The notes beneath the pieces were generated by a model, which did not search any database, had not been told where the DNA came from, and worked only from the letters and a program-made list of their open reading frames with translations. This document shows positions 1 to 8,044 of a stretch of 26,244 nucleotides of DNA, in pieces. The position numbers and the translations under genes were made by a program. Position 1 is the stretch's first letter, and each line of letters begins with the position of its first letter. Where the stretch lies: positions 1-26,244 of IMG/VR virus record IMGVR_UViG_3300046782_000193; one strand, written 5' to 3'. Source of the stretch: a virus.

Positions 1-25
1 ACTCCCATTTCCTCTTATAGCCGCC

Positions 26-37
26 GCCGCTAGCGGC
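26..37. repeat. 12-bp perfect palindrome upstream of the HTH gene
   Basis: GCCGCTAGCGGC is a perfect dyad about 70 bp upstream of the promoter-like sequence of the HTH gene. It could be an operator or a small hairpin, but in GC-rich DNA such a dyad may be chance. Positions 1-103 otherwise show nothing I can name. Confidence 0.25.
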
Positions 38-103
38 TCGGCCGGCGCCCGCCATCCATGGGTTGTGTCAATTATGATTCCTTTGCGCGATTTTCACGTT
101 AAT

Positions 104-133
104 TTGACCCATAATTTCTTAGGGGCGTATACC
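104..133 (+). promoter_or_regulatory. Sigma-70-like promoter for the HTH gene
   Basis: TTGACC at 104-109 matches the -35 consensus at five of six bases. TATACC at 128-133 is a fair -10 after an 18-bp spacer. Transcription would begin near 140 and leave a leader of about 24 nt before the ATG at 164, which has GGTGGGG as a possible ribosome binding site. The local AT-rich patch (about 66-140) contrasts with the GC-rich surroundings. This is a consensus match by eye only. Confidence 0.5.
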
Positions 134-163
134 CAAATGTTTCAACGGTACGGTGGGGTTGCA

Positions 164-412
164 ATGCCCCATAGACCAAAGCGCGCGCGCCCTCCGTCGA
201 TGACGCTGACCGAGCGCCAACGGCACGTCTTGCGCCTCATCGCGGACGGCAAAACGGCAAAGACCATCGCCCGCGAGCTCGGCGTGTCAACGACCACGGT
301 CCTCGATCATATCGAGCGCATCAAGACCCATCTCGGTGCCGCCAACCGCGCCAACGCCGTCGCCATCGCCATACGGAAAGGGCTGCTGAACAACTGCCCG
401 CCGAAGAAATAA
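164..412 (+). CDS. Small LuxR/GerE-type helix-turn-helix regulator
   Basis: An 82-aa protein that is almost only a LuxR-type DNA-binding domain. It has the family's opening (MTLTERQRHVLRLIADGKT), a turn with ARELGVS, and the recognition segment TTTVLDHIERIKTHLGA followed by the NRANAVAIAIRKGLL helix. No receiver or ligand domain is present, so it is a stand-alone DNA-binding protein. The frame is open back to a GTG at 65, but the ATG at 164 is preferred: a promoter-like sequence at 104-133 lies between them and GGTGGGG precedes the ATG. It is the only plus-strand gene here and converges on the late operon. A role in controlling phage or host genes is inference; its target is unknown. Confidence 0.8.
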   Translation: MPHRPKRARPPSMTLTERQRHVLRLIADGKTAKTIARELGVSTTTVLDHIERIKTHLGAANRANAVAIAIRKGLLNNCPPKK

Positions 413-436
413 AAAAAGCCCCGCTTGCGGCGGGGC
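411..436 (-). terminator. Rho-independent terminator of the late operon
   Basis: GCCCCGC (418-424) and GCGGGGC (430-436) form a perfect 7-bp stem with a 5-nt loop. Read on the minus strand, the stem is followed directly by seven T residues (411-417), the classic form. On the plus strand no T run follows, so it mainly stops the minus-strand late transcript after the endolysin gene. The T run abuts the end of the convergent HTH gene. Confidence 0.85.
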
Positions 437-470
437 CAAGTCATGGGGGGTAACGCCTTCACCTTACCGC

Positions 471-1028
471 CTAGTCATCGGGACTGTCGACCTCCTGCGG
501 CATCGGTTCCGGTATCGGCCGAATGACCTTGTCCGGCTTACCGTCGTAGTCCTCATCGGTGATGTTCTGAAACACCAAGGCTTCGCTGGCCCGCCGCCGC
601 ACCAAGCCAGCCAAGACCTTGCCGTTGGCTTTATTCCAACGCTTAAACTCATCTGCAGCGCCTTCGAAATCCCCGGCATTGATCTTCTTCAGCAGCGTGG
701 ACTTCTGCAGATTGCCTTCGCCGCAGTTGTAGGTGAATGACACGAGCGCATCAAACTGCCACGGCTCCAGCTCGACCTTGACTAGCCTGCGAACCGCGTC
801 CTCGAACCCATCCATGTCATCGAGGAAAGCGTCGTCGCACATCGCCTGCGTCCATCGCGAAGATTCGTCAAATTTCTCGCCGTGGTGATTGGTGTGGCCC
901 CAGCCAATCGTCAGCACGTTGGCCGGACACCGGTAAGGACGAAACCGGTCGCCATCCTCCTTCAAACAGCTCTCGAAATGCTTGATGAGGTTCGCGCCGG
1001 CCTGGGTCAATGTGAGATTTTCATTCAT
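471..1028 (-). CDS. Endolysin, GH24 phage lysozyme (muramidase)
   Basis: This 185-aa protein should cleave the glycan backbone of peptidoglycan at the end of infection. Visible GH24 marks are the catalytic Glu19 in KHFES, the TIGWGHT motif at 40-46 with Thr40, and the later SFTYNCGEGNLQKSTLLKKI stretch. The usual middle Asp of the E-D-T triad is replaced by Cys34 (YRCPAN), a variant known in phage lysozymes. There is no signal peptide or signal-anchor helix, so export depends on a holin, for which small membrane proteins lie just upstream. The ATG overlaps the preceding stop (ATGA). It is the last gene before the terminator. Confidence 0.95.
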   Translation of the reverse strand: MNENLTLTQAGANLIKHFESCLKEDGDRFRPYRCPANVLTIGWGHTNHHGEKFDESSRWTQAMCDDAFLDDMDGFEDAVRRLVKVELEPWQFDALVSFTYNCGEGNLQKSTLLKKINAGDFEGAADEFKRWNKANGKVLAGLVRRRASEALVFQNITDEDYDGKPDKVIRPIPEPMPQEVDSPDD

Positions 1029-1300
1029 GGGTTTATGTTTAGCCTCTTAGTCATCACGTCAACGATCCGTTCCAATCGCTGTTTATTGGCCTGCGTTTCT
1101 TTCTCGGTCACCGTCAAGCGATTGTTGATCTCAGCGAGATGCGGCGAGCCGCGCACTTCGAGCGTGGTCACGCGCGCCTCTAGCTCGACCATGTAGGCTG
1201 TAATGCTCAAGACCGCAGCTCCGATGGCAACGCCCTGCGCCACCAGGAAGTAGACCAGCGCCTGGTTATCTGCGAACCACGACCTGACCGAGGTCATCAT
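1025..1300 (-). CDS. Single-TM coiled-coil lysis protein (i-spanin-like or holin accessory)
   Basis: A 91-aa protein with a short N-terminus, one TM helix (about residues 14-37) and a charged coiled-coil tail (about 38-88). The start is the MetMet pair at 1295-1300, because the upstream stop overlaps there. One TM plus a coiled coil next to the endolysin resembles inner-membrane spanins, but I see no partner lipoprotein. A class III holin or unrelated lysis accessory is also possible. Its INNRLTVTE segment recurs in the fibre protein at 6859-7698. Confidence 0.6.
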   Translation of the reverse strand: MMTSVRSWFADNQALVYFLVAQGVAIGAAVLSITAYMVELEARVTTLEVRGSPHLAEINNRLTVTEKETQANKQRLERIVDVMTKRLNINP

Positions 1301-1386
1301 GGGTACATCGCCTCGAGCGTATGCACGACCCAGATCCCGGCCACGAGGATCAGCGCGAAGCCGATGGCGATGATCCAGCCGCGCAT
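1297..1386 (-). CDS. 29-aa single-TM lysis-cassette peptide
   Basis: Starts MRGWIIAIGF and is one hydrophobic helix (about residues 4-22) with a short polar tail. The ATG overlaps the stop of the two-TM protein (TGATG) and its stop overlaps the next start, so it is translationally coupled on both sides. That, more than length, supports it as a real gene. A holin or antiholin-type role is inferred from position. A similar arrangement occurs at 21180-21314. Confidence 0.6.
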   Translation of the reverse strand: MRGWIIAIGFALILVAGIWVVHTLEAMYP

Positions 1387-1622
1387 CAGTATCTCCCGTA
1401 GACGGGATGCGGCAGCCCCGGACCCATACCCAATACACCAGCAAGCCAGACCACGATCGCGATGAGGCACAGCAGACCGACGATGACGCGGCCCCACTTC
1501 TCGATATTTGCGTCAATCGACCAGCCCATGAAGCTGACGATCAACCACCGAATCGCGAACGCCACGAAGATGACGATGGCTATATATAACAGCAGATACA
1601 GGAACGAAATGAGTATCGACAT
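1386..1622 (-). CDS. Two-TM membrane protein, candidate holin
   Basis: A 78-aa protein with two hydrophobic helices (about residues 3-31 and 46-66) around a short polar loop containing NIEKWGR. It lies in the lysis cassette, two genes before a TM/coiled-coil protein and the endolysin, and the endolysin lacks its own export signal. That makes it the best holin candidate by position and topology. The start is the ATG at 1622; the longer open frame upstream is a shadow of the structural gene at 1640-2224. It resembles the 82-aa protein at 21314-21562 in size, topology and the IAIVI segment. Confidence 0.65.
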   Translation of the reverse strand: MSILISFLYLLLYIAIVIFVAFAIRWLIVSFMGWSIDANIEKWGRVIVGLLCLIAIVVWLAGVLGMGPGLPHPVYGRY

Positions 1623-1639
1623 TGTTCGGCTCCTGATCC

Positions 1640-2224
1640 TTACAGGCTCGTTGAGTAGTTGATATTCAGCGTATCCCCGTTCACCACCGCCTTGTCGCCG
1701 GTCGAGAATGTGCCGGCCGACCACAGCGTGCCGTTGGCGTCGTCCTTGGTGGCGACCGCGCCGGTGCCGAAGCACAGGAACGCCCCCTTGACGGTCCCGG
1801 TGCTGGTGATGGCGAACGACAGCGCCGCCGACAGCGCCTTCGATCCCGCCGTCGCTGCGGACCAAACTGCGGTCTTGCGGTTGCCGGAATAGGCTGGTGC
1901 ATTGGTGCCGCCGGCCTCGAGCCATCCCGAATGCGAAGCCATCGTGTCGGTTGCGGCGACCGCGGTATAGGAGGTCGACGAGATCAGGCCCATGAATGGC
2001 CCGGTCACCGTGTACGCTGTCCCGGCGAGGAACGAATCCAGCGCCAGGTTCTTGCCAACGGTGGCCACCACGTTGTCGATCACTTCGCGCCATTTAAGCT
2101 TGCCGGCGGCCCCGCGGCATTCGATCTCATAGCGGCCGTGCGCGTCGGCGTGCTCGCCGAGGCCGCTGCCGCGGATGACAGACGCGTCACTGGATTCGCG
2201 CGCCTCGGCGCGTTCCTCGGTCAT
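1640..2224 (-). CDS. Putative virion structural protein at the end of the tail block
   Basis: This 194-aa protein begins with a charged segment, then HADAHGRYEIECR and KLKWREVIDNVVATVGKN, and continues as a small-residue-rich beta region ending DTLNINYSTSL. I recognise the layout as a small structural protein found near fibre genes in proteobacterial phages, but cannot assign a named function. GGAG lies 8 nt before the ATG. It sits between a fibre-like gene and the lysis cassette. Confidence 0.6.
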   Translation of the reverse strand: MTEERAEARESSDASVIRGSGLGEHADAHGRYEIECRGAAGKLKWREVIDNVVATVGKNLALDSFLAGTAYTVTGPFMGLISSTSYTAVAATDTMASHSGWLEAGGTNAPAYSGNRKTAVWSAATAGSKALSAALSFAITSTGTVKGAFLCFGTGAVATKDDANGTLWSAGTFSTGDKAVVNGDTLNINYSTSL

Positions 2225-2237
2225 AGGCTTTTCTCCG

Positions 2238-4046
2238 TTATGTCAAGATGATCTTCGGGTCTATGTAATAGGTCGTCGACGGCTTCGCGGCGCGCACCCG
2301 CGCGTGCAGGTAGCCGGCCATGCCGGGCTGCGGTGAGGACAGCGTGGCGGTGAGCTTGAAGGGGGACCAACCTGCGCCCGAGCCGCCGCCGTTCCAGGTC
2401 GAGCCATCCGACGCGATCGCAGCGTTCGCCGTCAGCAGATTGGCCTTGGTCGTGGTGACGATCGTCCCCAGCGGACTTCCAGACGACCCCAAATACTCGA
2501 CCTCCAGCCAGATGTCGTCGTTGTTGGGCAGTGCCCCCGCGTTGACCGTCCCGCACACCGTCACCGTGACGTTGGCACCGGTCGTCGGGTTCCAAATCGC
2601 ATAGGGCTCGGCCTTGAACGGCCGCAGCCACTGCGAGTTGGCGGTGGTGACGATCTTGCGCGATTGCGCTTGCCCTGTCGGATCGCTTGCGCCGCCGACG
2701 CGCGTGATCGCGGTCTCGGTCGTCTCGGCGCCCTCATATTGATAGCGGGCGGACTTGTAACCGGTTGCTCCGCTGTCGGAACGGACCATCTGAATGACCT
2801 GCGCCAGGGCCGCGGGAGCGGGCGCCGACATCGAAGCGTTCAGCTTGCAATCCTTGACTACGAAATTGCTCTGCTCAGAGGACTGCGCATTGCCGACAAG
2901 ACCACCAGTGAGCTGGCTCAGATCGAGCGCCTCCAATGTCATAATTCCAAAACGACTAGTGCTGGACCAATTGAAAAGATTTGTCGGCACCGACGATCCG
3001 CTCGCCAATATTTGCCCACTATTCTGCCAAGTAAAATTGACGACTCCAACGTCGATGAATTGCTGGACGGCTCCAAAGCTCACCGTGCAATTGTTCCATG
3101 TCATGGCACCGGCAGCATTGGCGACATTCAATTGAACCGCTTGTGCGCTTGCAAGAGTGGTCGCAATCTTAAAGCCGCAATTATCAAAATAATAAAACGC
3201 ACCGGCTGGCGTCAAAAGAATCTGCGCAGCACCGGATGAGCCCACCCCCGCCTGAAACGTAATGCCGTAAATATAAATGCCACCTGTGTTCGGATTAAAA
3301 GTTAGGTTAAGTGCCGCGGTAGTCGAGATTGTCGCACCGGTCGCGACAGACGTAGGCGGGTAGCTGCCGGAATGGTTATGGCAGATTATCCGGCTCATGG
3401 TCGCAGTAGTAAGCGCAGGCGTGATCGTGATTGCCGTTGCCTGCGACTCGGCGTGGTTGTCGCCAATGTAGATCGTGTTACCAGCAACCCACCAAGTCGC
3501 GGTGCAAGCGTTCTGCACCCGCGCGTGCGGGGCTTGTCCGCCGGTGAAGTTGCCCACCACGCCCAAGCATGTCCACGTTACAGTGCTGTCAGCCTGTGTC
3601 GTACCCGCAGTGTTGTTCGCCCAAGCCGGCTCGGATGCGCCTACGCTTCCCGCCGTGCTGCATATCCAGTAGCTCGCGCCGTTGTTGCGCTGGATGATTG
3701 CGCCGAGCGTGACGGCTGTGTTAATCGCCCTTGCTTGCGACCATGTCGGTGTGTTGGTCAGATCGCCGTTGACCGCAGACGCGCCCGTGCATTCCTGCCA
3801 AGTGACCGTGTTGTCCGTCGTCTTCGCCCCACGGGTTAAAACCCAGGTCGGCTCGGTCGTGGCATTGGTGGTGCCAGCGACGATACAAACAAATACGCGC
3901 TCGCTGTTGACTGCAGGAGCCGTATTTTGTCGCCGCAAGGCGCCAGCGGCGATAGTCGCGCCTGTCGCCCATTTCGTGACGGCATAATAGCCGGTGGTCG
4001 ATTGATCCCCGGCGTTGCAGTACCAAGCGAGATCGTAGAATGCCAT
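2238..4046 (-). CDS. Tail fibre or tailspike-like protein
   Basis: A 602-aa, cysteine-dotted, beta-rich protein. Residues about 35-165 hold two tandem copies of a module reading roughly vFxCxxAGTTxxxEPTW...DxTVTWxCxG, common in phage tail-fibre proteins. The middle (about 165-400) is rich in short beta stretches with NC-type turns, as in right-handed beta-helix spikes. The C-terminus (about 430-602) looks like a beta-sandwich suited to receptor or sugar binding. The DNA for the middle part looks AT-richer than its flanks. Location after the tail-tip genes supports an adsorption role; the receptor is unknown. Confidence 0.65.
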   Translation of the reverse strand: MAFYDLAWYCNAGDQSTTGYYAVTKWATGATIAAGALRRQNTAPAVNSERVFVCIVAGTTNATTEPTWVLTRGAKTTDNTVTWQECTGASAVNGDLTNTPTWSQARAINTAVTLGAIIQRNNGASYWICSTAGSVGASEPAWANNTAGTTQADSTVTWTCLGVVGNFTGGQAPHARVQNACTATWWVAGNTIYIGDNHAESQATAITITPALTTATMSRIICHNHSGSYPPTSVATGATISTTAALNLTFNPNTGGIYIYGITFQAGVGSSGAAQILLTPAGAFYYFDNCGFKIATTLASAQAVQLNVANAAGAMTWNNCTVSFGAVQQFIDVGVVNFTWQNSGQILASGSSVPTNLFNWSSTSRFGIMTLEALDLSQLTGGLVGNAQSSEQSNFVVKDCKLNASMSAPAPAALAQVIQMVRSDSGATGYKSARYQYEGAETTETAITRVGGASDPTGQAQSRKIVTTANSQWLRPFKAEPYAIWNPTTGANVTVTVCGTVNAGALPNNDDIWLEVEYLGSSGSPLGTIVTTTKANLLTANAAIASDGSTWNGGGSGAGWSPFKLTATLSSPQPGMAGYLHARVRAAKPSTTYYIDPKIILT

Positions 4047-4051
4047 GAAAG

Positions 4052-5368
4052 CTAACCCTCGATATAGATCACTGTGGGCTGCGGGGTGGCCGGCATGATC
4101 GGGCCATCGAGCGCAAGTGTCCCATCAAAGCCCGCAGCCGCTGCCAGTGCAGGCGTATTGAACGCGTCACCATCGGTCAGAATGCCAGCCAATAGGTTTT
4201 GGGTGACGCCGATATTTGGCGCAAGGAACGCGTCCACATCTACAACGAGGCTCGGCACATGCGGCGCGTCCCCGATGACGGGCACGTAGATCGGCTCGGG
4301 ATCGACGACCGAGACGACCGGGAACAGGGGAGCGCGATTGACGACCGGCGCGGCTACTGCATCGGCTCCCAGCAATGGATCGTAGGCGACGCCGATGCCC
4401 TGCCCTTCAAGAGGTGGATAGAAGGTGTCGCTATCCACGACCGACGCGGATGTGAGATAGGTCGATTGCAGAACGATGGTCGGGGACGAAATGAACTCGC
4501 CGGCATCGACATACAGGGCGAATGAGCCGGGCTGCCCGAGAGCCAGACCGTTAATGATGTCTGCGGCGATGACGATGGGTGCACCGAATCCTCGCGCGAG
4601 CGACACCACGGGGAATGCGTCATCCGCAGGAACGGTGCCGGGGACGACGGGAAGCTGCTGGGTGGGCGGGTAGAACACATCGCCATCGACGAGAGCGGCC
4701 GGCGCGACCGGTCCGACCATACCAGCCGACCACACCACATCAGCGCTGCTGACCGATGCCGGCGACAAATATCCGAACGGCGGCGGTGTATAGGACGCGG
4801 TCTCACTGACCAATGTCTCGAGCAAGACACTGGTCGCAGCAGTCGTCTCGTCGAGATGGATGACTTCGCTGTCGGTCGCGAGTGCCATCTGTTGCGTGAC
4901 GATGGTGCGACCGGCACGTTCGACAATGGGGCCATAAACAATATCGACATCGACAACATTGCTGATCGGGACAGTCTGATTGATGGTCGCCTTGCCTTGC
5001 GTGATCTTCCTGGCGCCACCGAAGACATCGACGTCCACGAACAACTGCGGGCCGAGCACCTTGCTGAGCACCGTCGGCCTGTAGACAACGTCGGCATCCG
5101 CGAGCGGCGGGGCCACGATTGCCGCACTGAAGCCTTTGGTAAAATTGTAGACGGCATCGGGATCGACATACACCGGCGGGAAGATGCTCTTGGCGACATC
5201 ACCGACATAGGCAGCATAGATGAGATCGCCTTCATTGAACTGACCTTCGAACAAAAGAAAGCCGGGAACGGAAACAATCGCCGATGGGAAGCTATCCGGG
5301 TCACTCCACAGCGGTATTGTCGATGCGGATGGGATCAACAGTTCTTCGGCGATGACTCCATCGAGCAT
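4052..5368 (-). CDS. Asp-rich ~22-residue tandem repeat protein, fibre block
   Basis: This 438-aa protein is almost wholly about 19 degenerate units of 21-23 residues, each centred on V-D-x-D-x-F/V-x-x-P, for example VDGDVFYPP, VDSDTFYPP, VDVDAFLAP and TDGDAFNTP. It has no signal peptide, TM helix or long helical region. The period and strand-turn pattern suggest a beta-solenoid or fibrous shaft, and the paired Asp residues could bind metal; both are inference. The first ATG after an in-frame stop is used. A second protein of this kind lies at 15222-16442. Function unknown; a virion surface fibre is most likely. Confidence 0.65.
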   Translation of the reverse strand: MLDGVIAEELLIPSASTIPLWSDPDSFPSAIVSVPGFLLFEGQFNEGDLIYAAYVGDVAKSIFPPVYVDPDAVYNFTKGFSAAIVAPPLADADVVYRPTVLSKVLGPQLFVDVDVFGGARKITQGKATINQTVPISNVVDVDIVYGPIVERAGRTIVTQQMALATDSEVIHLDETTAATSVLLETLVSETASYTPPPFGYLSPASVSSADVVWSAGMVGPVAPAALVDGDVFYPPTQQLPVVPGTVPADDAFPVVSLARGFGAPIVIAADIINGLALGQPGSFALYVDAGEFISSPTIVLQSTYLTSASVVDSDTFYPPLEGQGIGVAYDPLLGADAVAAPVVNRAPLFPVVSVVDPEPIYVPVIGDAPHVPSLVVDVDAFLAPNIGVTQNLLAGILTDGDAFNTPALAAAAGFDGTLALDGPIMPATPQPTVIYIEG

Positions 5369-5417
5369 CTCGGTATGCTTTCAATCAACGAGTTGATTGC
5401 CACGGCCCACAATGAGA

Positions 5418-6239
5418 TCAATCGCTTAAGATCAAAGGAGGTGGATCCTGAAATGGAATGCCGTAAAGAGGTCCCTGGCTATACGTCATAATTTTTACAT
5501 CCCATTCGGGAGGTTTTTTGCTCTCGGCATAAACCTCACCGGTCCCGGATTTATCCAGTCGATATGCATTCAAATAGTATCCGGTGTATGTAACGTGCTC
5601 ATCGCCAGCGAATCCAGGATGCGAAGAAATAACCGGATAGCATTGCACCATGGAATTGGGCAAAGGCTGAGGTTGTGGATTAGCCTGGTCGTCTCTATGC
5701 GGGCCATAGCGCATTTTCCATGGCATGGTTACGTCCGGGACCTGGTCTCCGGTCTCAATGCTCCAGAGCAACCCGGATGGAGCTATATCGGAAGGCAGAT
5801 CCGCGTTCCCTGCATTTACTATGTAAAGCGGAGCTATGAGTTTTGTACCTGCGGTGGCATTAGCTAACCCACCATCAACAGCAAACGCATCAACAGCAAA
5901 CGCGAGCACAACCAACCTGGCGCCATTGACATCGTTAGGCTGTGGCAGATCTGGAGATACCGACGTGAGGAATTCAACAGCATTTCCTCGGACTTGATAG
6001 GCTGAACATTTGAATGGGGCCTGATCGTTGCTCCATGTAGGCGCAGTCCAAGTGTCTAAATATGTGCCTGATTTACTCGTCGTCAAAGACAACGTAAAAA
6101 CGAGTTGAGGTTCAAATGGCGACACTTCCATGAACACAACAATGGCATTTCCTGCTCCCCAACTCACATTGACGATGTTCTGAAATGGATCAAGCCGCCA
6201 CGGCGGGTCGATTACGGCATTGCCATCGCCATTCGCCAT
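5418..6239 (-). CDS. Putative tail-tip or fibre-associated protein, unknown function
   Basis: A 273-aa protein of mixed beta character opening MANGDGNAVIDPPWRLDPF. The start is the ATG at 6239, which overlaps the preceding stop (TGATG); an in-frame ATG at 6281 would cut into the neighbour. No known domain is recognised. An exact tandem duplication of 15 bp (5873-5902) gives FAVDAFAVD. Position among fibre-like genes argues for a virion component. Confidence 0.55.
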   Translation of the reverse strand: MANGDGNAVIDPPWRLDPFQNIVNVSWGAGNAIVVFMEVSPFEPQLVFTLSLTTSKSGTYLDTWTAPTWSNDQAPFKCSAYQVRGNAVEFLTSVSPDLPQPNDVNGARLVVLAFAVDAFAVDGGLANATAGTKLIAPLYIVNAGNADLPSDIAPSGLLWSIETGDQVPDVTMPWKMRYGPHRDDQANPQPQPLPNSMVQCYPVISSHPGFAGDEHVTYTGYYLNAYRLDKSGTGEVYAESKKPPEWDVKIMTYSQGPLYGIPFQDPPPLILSD

Positions 6240-6862
6240 CACAAACCTTCGGATAAGATAGCATTGACGTCCTGTGCCCAATTCTGTTTCGAGTACGACT
6301 GCCCCCGGTTTCGCTCGAGCGTGTGACCGTCAATGATCTCGATATCGATATACTGGCCTTCGTCCTTTGCCTCTTGTGTCAAAACATTGAAGTAATCCCC
6401 GGGATCGCTTGGCGGCTGCCCATTCGTATCGAGCCGAACATCAGGGATGTCATAATGGTAAACGCGTTTAACGTGGACCTCACGAGTCTCGTTGTCTTCG
6501 TGGTTCTCGAAAAAGACCCGGTAGGTATTGTTGGCGTCCTCGATGACCAACTGACGGCGAAGCGGGATTTTGATCGTCGTGCCGCTACCTGGATGGCCTG
6601 GAGTTGGCGGGTTGCTCGGATCGAAAATTTCCTTGAACTCGATGTAATCGGTGTCCTGACCGCTGGCCGCTGCAACGTCAGAGTCGAAAGTGCCCCAATC
6701 AAAAGAATATGTTATTTTTTGCAAACCCAGATTGTCCGCTTGCGGTGCCGTCACGGTCATTTCGGATATGCGCTCGATGTCAACCCAGACGCCGCTGGTT
6801 TGGTCGTCGTCCTTATAGATCCGTTTAATGATACTGACCCGATCGTCTCCAGCCACGATCAC
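6239..6862 (-). CDS. Putative virion protein, unknown function (GTG start)
   Basis: A 207-aa acidic protein. The GTG at 6862 is chosen because it forms a GTGA overlap with the upstream stop at 6859, the coupling pattern seen throughout this operon; the ATG at 6895 would run well into the previous gene. Segments include VWVDIERISEMTV, an IEFKEIFDPSNPP linker and a C-terminal IDIEIIDGHTLER stretch. No domain is recognised. Tight coupling to fibre-like genes on both sides suggests a tail-tip part. Confidence 0.5.
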   Translation of the reverse strand: MIVAGDDRVSIIKRIYKDDDQTSGVWVDIERISEMTVTAPQADNLGLQKITYSFDWGTFDSDVAAASGQDTDYIEFKEIFDPSNPPTPGHPGSGTTIKIPLRRQLVIEDANNTYRVFFENHEDNETREVHVKRVYHYDIPDVRLDTNGQPPSDPGDYFNVLTQEAKDEGQYIDIEIIDGHTLERNRGQSYSKQNWAQDVNAILSEGL

Positions 6863-7698
6863 ACTCCCGCTGCCAGCAGCCCAAACACGTCCCAATTATT
6901 GGCACTGATCTTCTTTGCCGTGATCACGGCACCATTGCGTCCCGTTTGAACACTTCCATCACTGAACAAAAAACCGACTATCGGACTGAGTGACACACCG
7001 GAAGCCGCCTGCAAAATCACGGGTGCGCTCGTGCATTGACGAAACGTGATTTCACAGGCAACCGGAAAGGCCAAAGTCGAGTCATTTGGAATGATGATTC
7101 GGCAACCGGAGCCATTGATGCAGCGCACGTAGCTTGCGATGTTGTCCAATGTCACGGTGTAGGTCGGATCTGGTGCCTCCCGCAACGCCTGTGCCGGGAA
7201 CACCAACGGTGTCCGCCAAGCCATGTCGTAATCGGCATCGGAGAGTTTGTAGATGTACTGCCCGGCAACCCCGCCGGCAGGAATAGTGTTGGCGGGATTG
7301 GTCAGCAATAACCCGTAGTAAAAATGACCGTCCCCGTCATTAGCATACGGATCGAACGGCGATGCACTGACATGGTTGAACAACACCATGTACGTGCCCC
7401 CATTGTAGCTAACGACATCGTTGAGATTGTACAGGGTATTGGTAACCCATTGCCCGCGAAAGTTCCACGCCAGCTGCGGTAACGCGAACGGTCCCTGGAT
7501 GGTACCGTTGCTCATGTGGATATAGAAAAGATTCCCGCTGACCTCGAAGGACGAAATCGAGACCAGCGTTGGGATGTTCTCCTCGGTGACGGTCAGCCGG
7601 TTATTGATGTCGTAAAAATTACCGTCGACCTCACCGGCAACGAGGTTAGCTCCCTTGCCAGCGCCCCACGGTCCGGCCGTTCGGTAAATGATCGGCAT
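6859..7698 (-). CDS. Tail fibre protein with chitin-binding-like module
   Basis: A 279-aa protein. Residues 23-40 (GEVDGNFYDINNRLTVTE) match the common phage fibre start motif in which a VDxNF segment runs into a short coiled coil. Residues about 78-110 read WNFRGQWVTNTLYNLNDVV followed by SYNGGTYMV, like the compact CBM5/12-type modules frequent in tail fibres. The C-terminal part (about 170-279) is beta-rich with a signature resembling fibre-tip domains. It probably contributes to sugar binding at the cell surface. Start is the ATG at 7698. Confidence 0.7.
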   Translation of the reverse strand: MPIIYRTAGPWGAGKGANLVAGEVDGNFYDINNRLTVTEENIPTLVSISSFEVSGNLFYIHMSNGTIQGPFALPQLAWNFRGQWVTNTLYNLNDVVSYNGGTYMVLFNHVSASPFDPYANDGDGHFYYGLLLTNPANTIPAGGVAGQYIYKLSDADYDMAWRTPLVFPAQALREAPDPTYTVTLDNIASYVRCINGSGCRIIIPNDSTLAFPVACEITFRQCTSAPVILQAASGVSLSPIVGFLFSDGSVQTGRNGAVITAKKISANNWDVFGLLAAGV

Positions 7699-7711
7699 TT
7701 TTCATTAATCC

Positions 7712-8044
7712 TTACGGCACACCGACGATCGGAATAGGAGGAGGACCTTGCCCGCCACCTGGATCTTGGACAGGTATCGGAGGCGGGGCACCGGCCGGAG
7801 TCCCAGTCCCGGATGGTTGTCCCTTTTGTTTCTTCTCCTTGACGACGGCGTCCATGTAGTTTTTCCAACTACGTGAATAACTACCGGAGGTTTTTTGCGT
7901 GGACGGTCCAGATCCTGCCCCAGCCCCTTTTCCGATCGCCAATGTGGTCGCTGGTGAAGGTACCGCCGGACTCGTCTGCGCCAGTGCGGGTGGTGTCGTA
8001 TCAACGACCACGAACGGTCGAATTATTTGCTCGAGACTAGGCAT
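7712..8044 (-). CDS. Pro/Gly-rich low-complexity tail-region protein
   Basis: A 110-aa protein whose start overlaps the stop of the large tail-tip gene (ATGCCTAG). The N-terminus (MPSLEQIIRPFVV) may form a docking helix. A helical KNYMDAVVKEKKQKG segment lies near residues 61-75, and the last 35 residues are dominated by Pro and Gly (PPPIPV repeats). No domain is recognised. Disordered linkers of this kind can bridge tail-tip and fibre proteins, which is inference only. Confidence 0.5.
   Translation of the reverse strand: MPSLEQIIRPFVVVDTTPPALAQTSPAVPSPATTLAIGKGAGAGSGPSTQKTSGSYSRSWKNYMDAVVKEKKQKGQPSGTGTPAGAPPPIPVQDPGGGQGPPPIPIVGVP

Noticed and set aside
1623-2093. Upstream extension of the two-TM lysis gene
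   Set aside because: The extension is Arg/His-rich, off-frame to the structural gene at 1640-2224, and the ATG at 1622 begins the membrane protein.
4354-5304. 316-codon minus-strand frame overlapping the Asp-repeat gene
   Set aside because: Ser/Arg/Pro-rich shadow in another frame, produced by the repeated codons of the 438-aa gene.
7582-7608. INNRLTVTE shared between the fibre protein and the lysis coiled-coil protein (1103-1129)
   Set aside because: The nine residues are identical but codons differ at several places and the surroundings do not align. Both are coiled-coil segments, so convergence is more likely than a duplicated piece.
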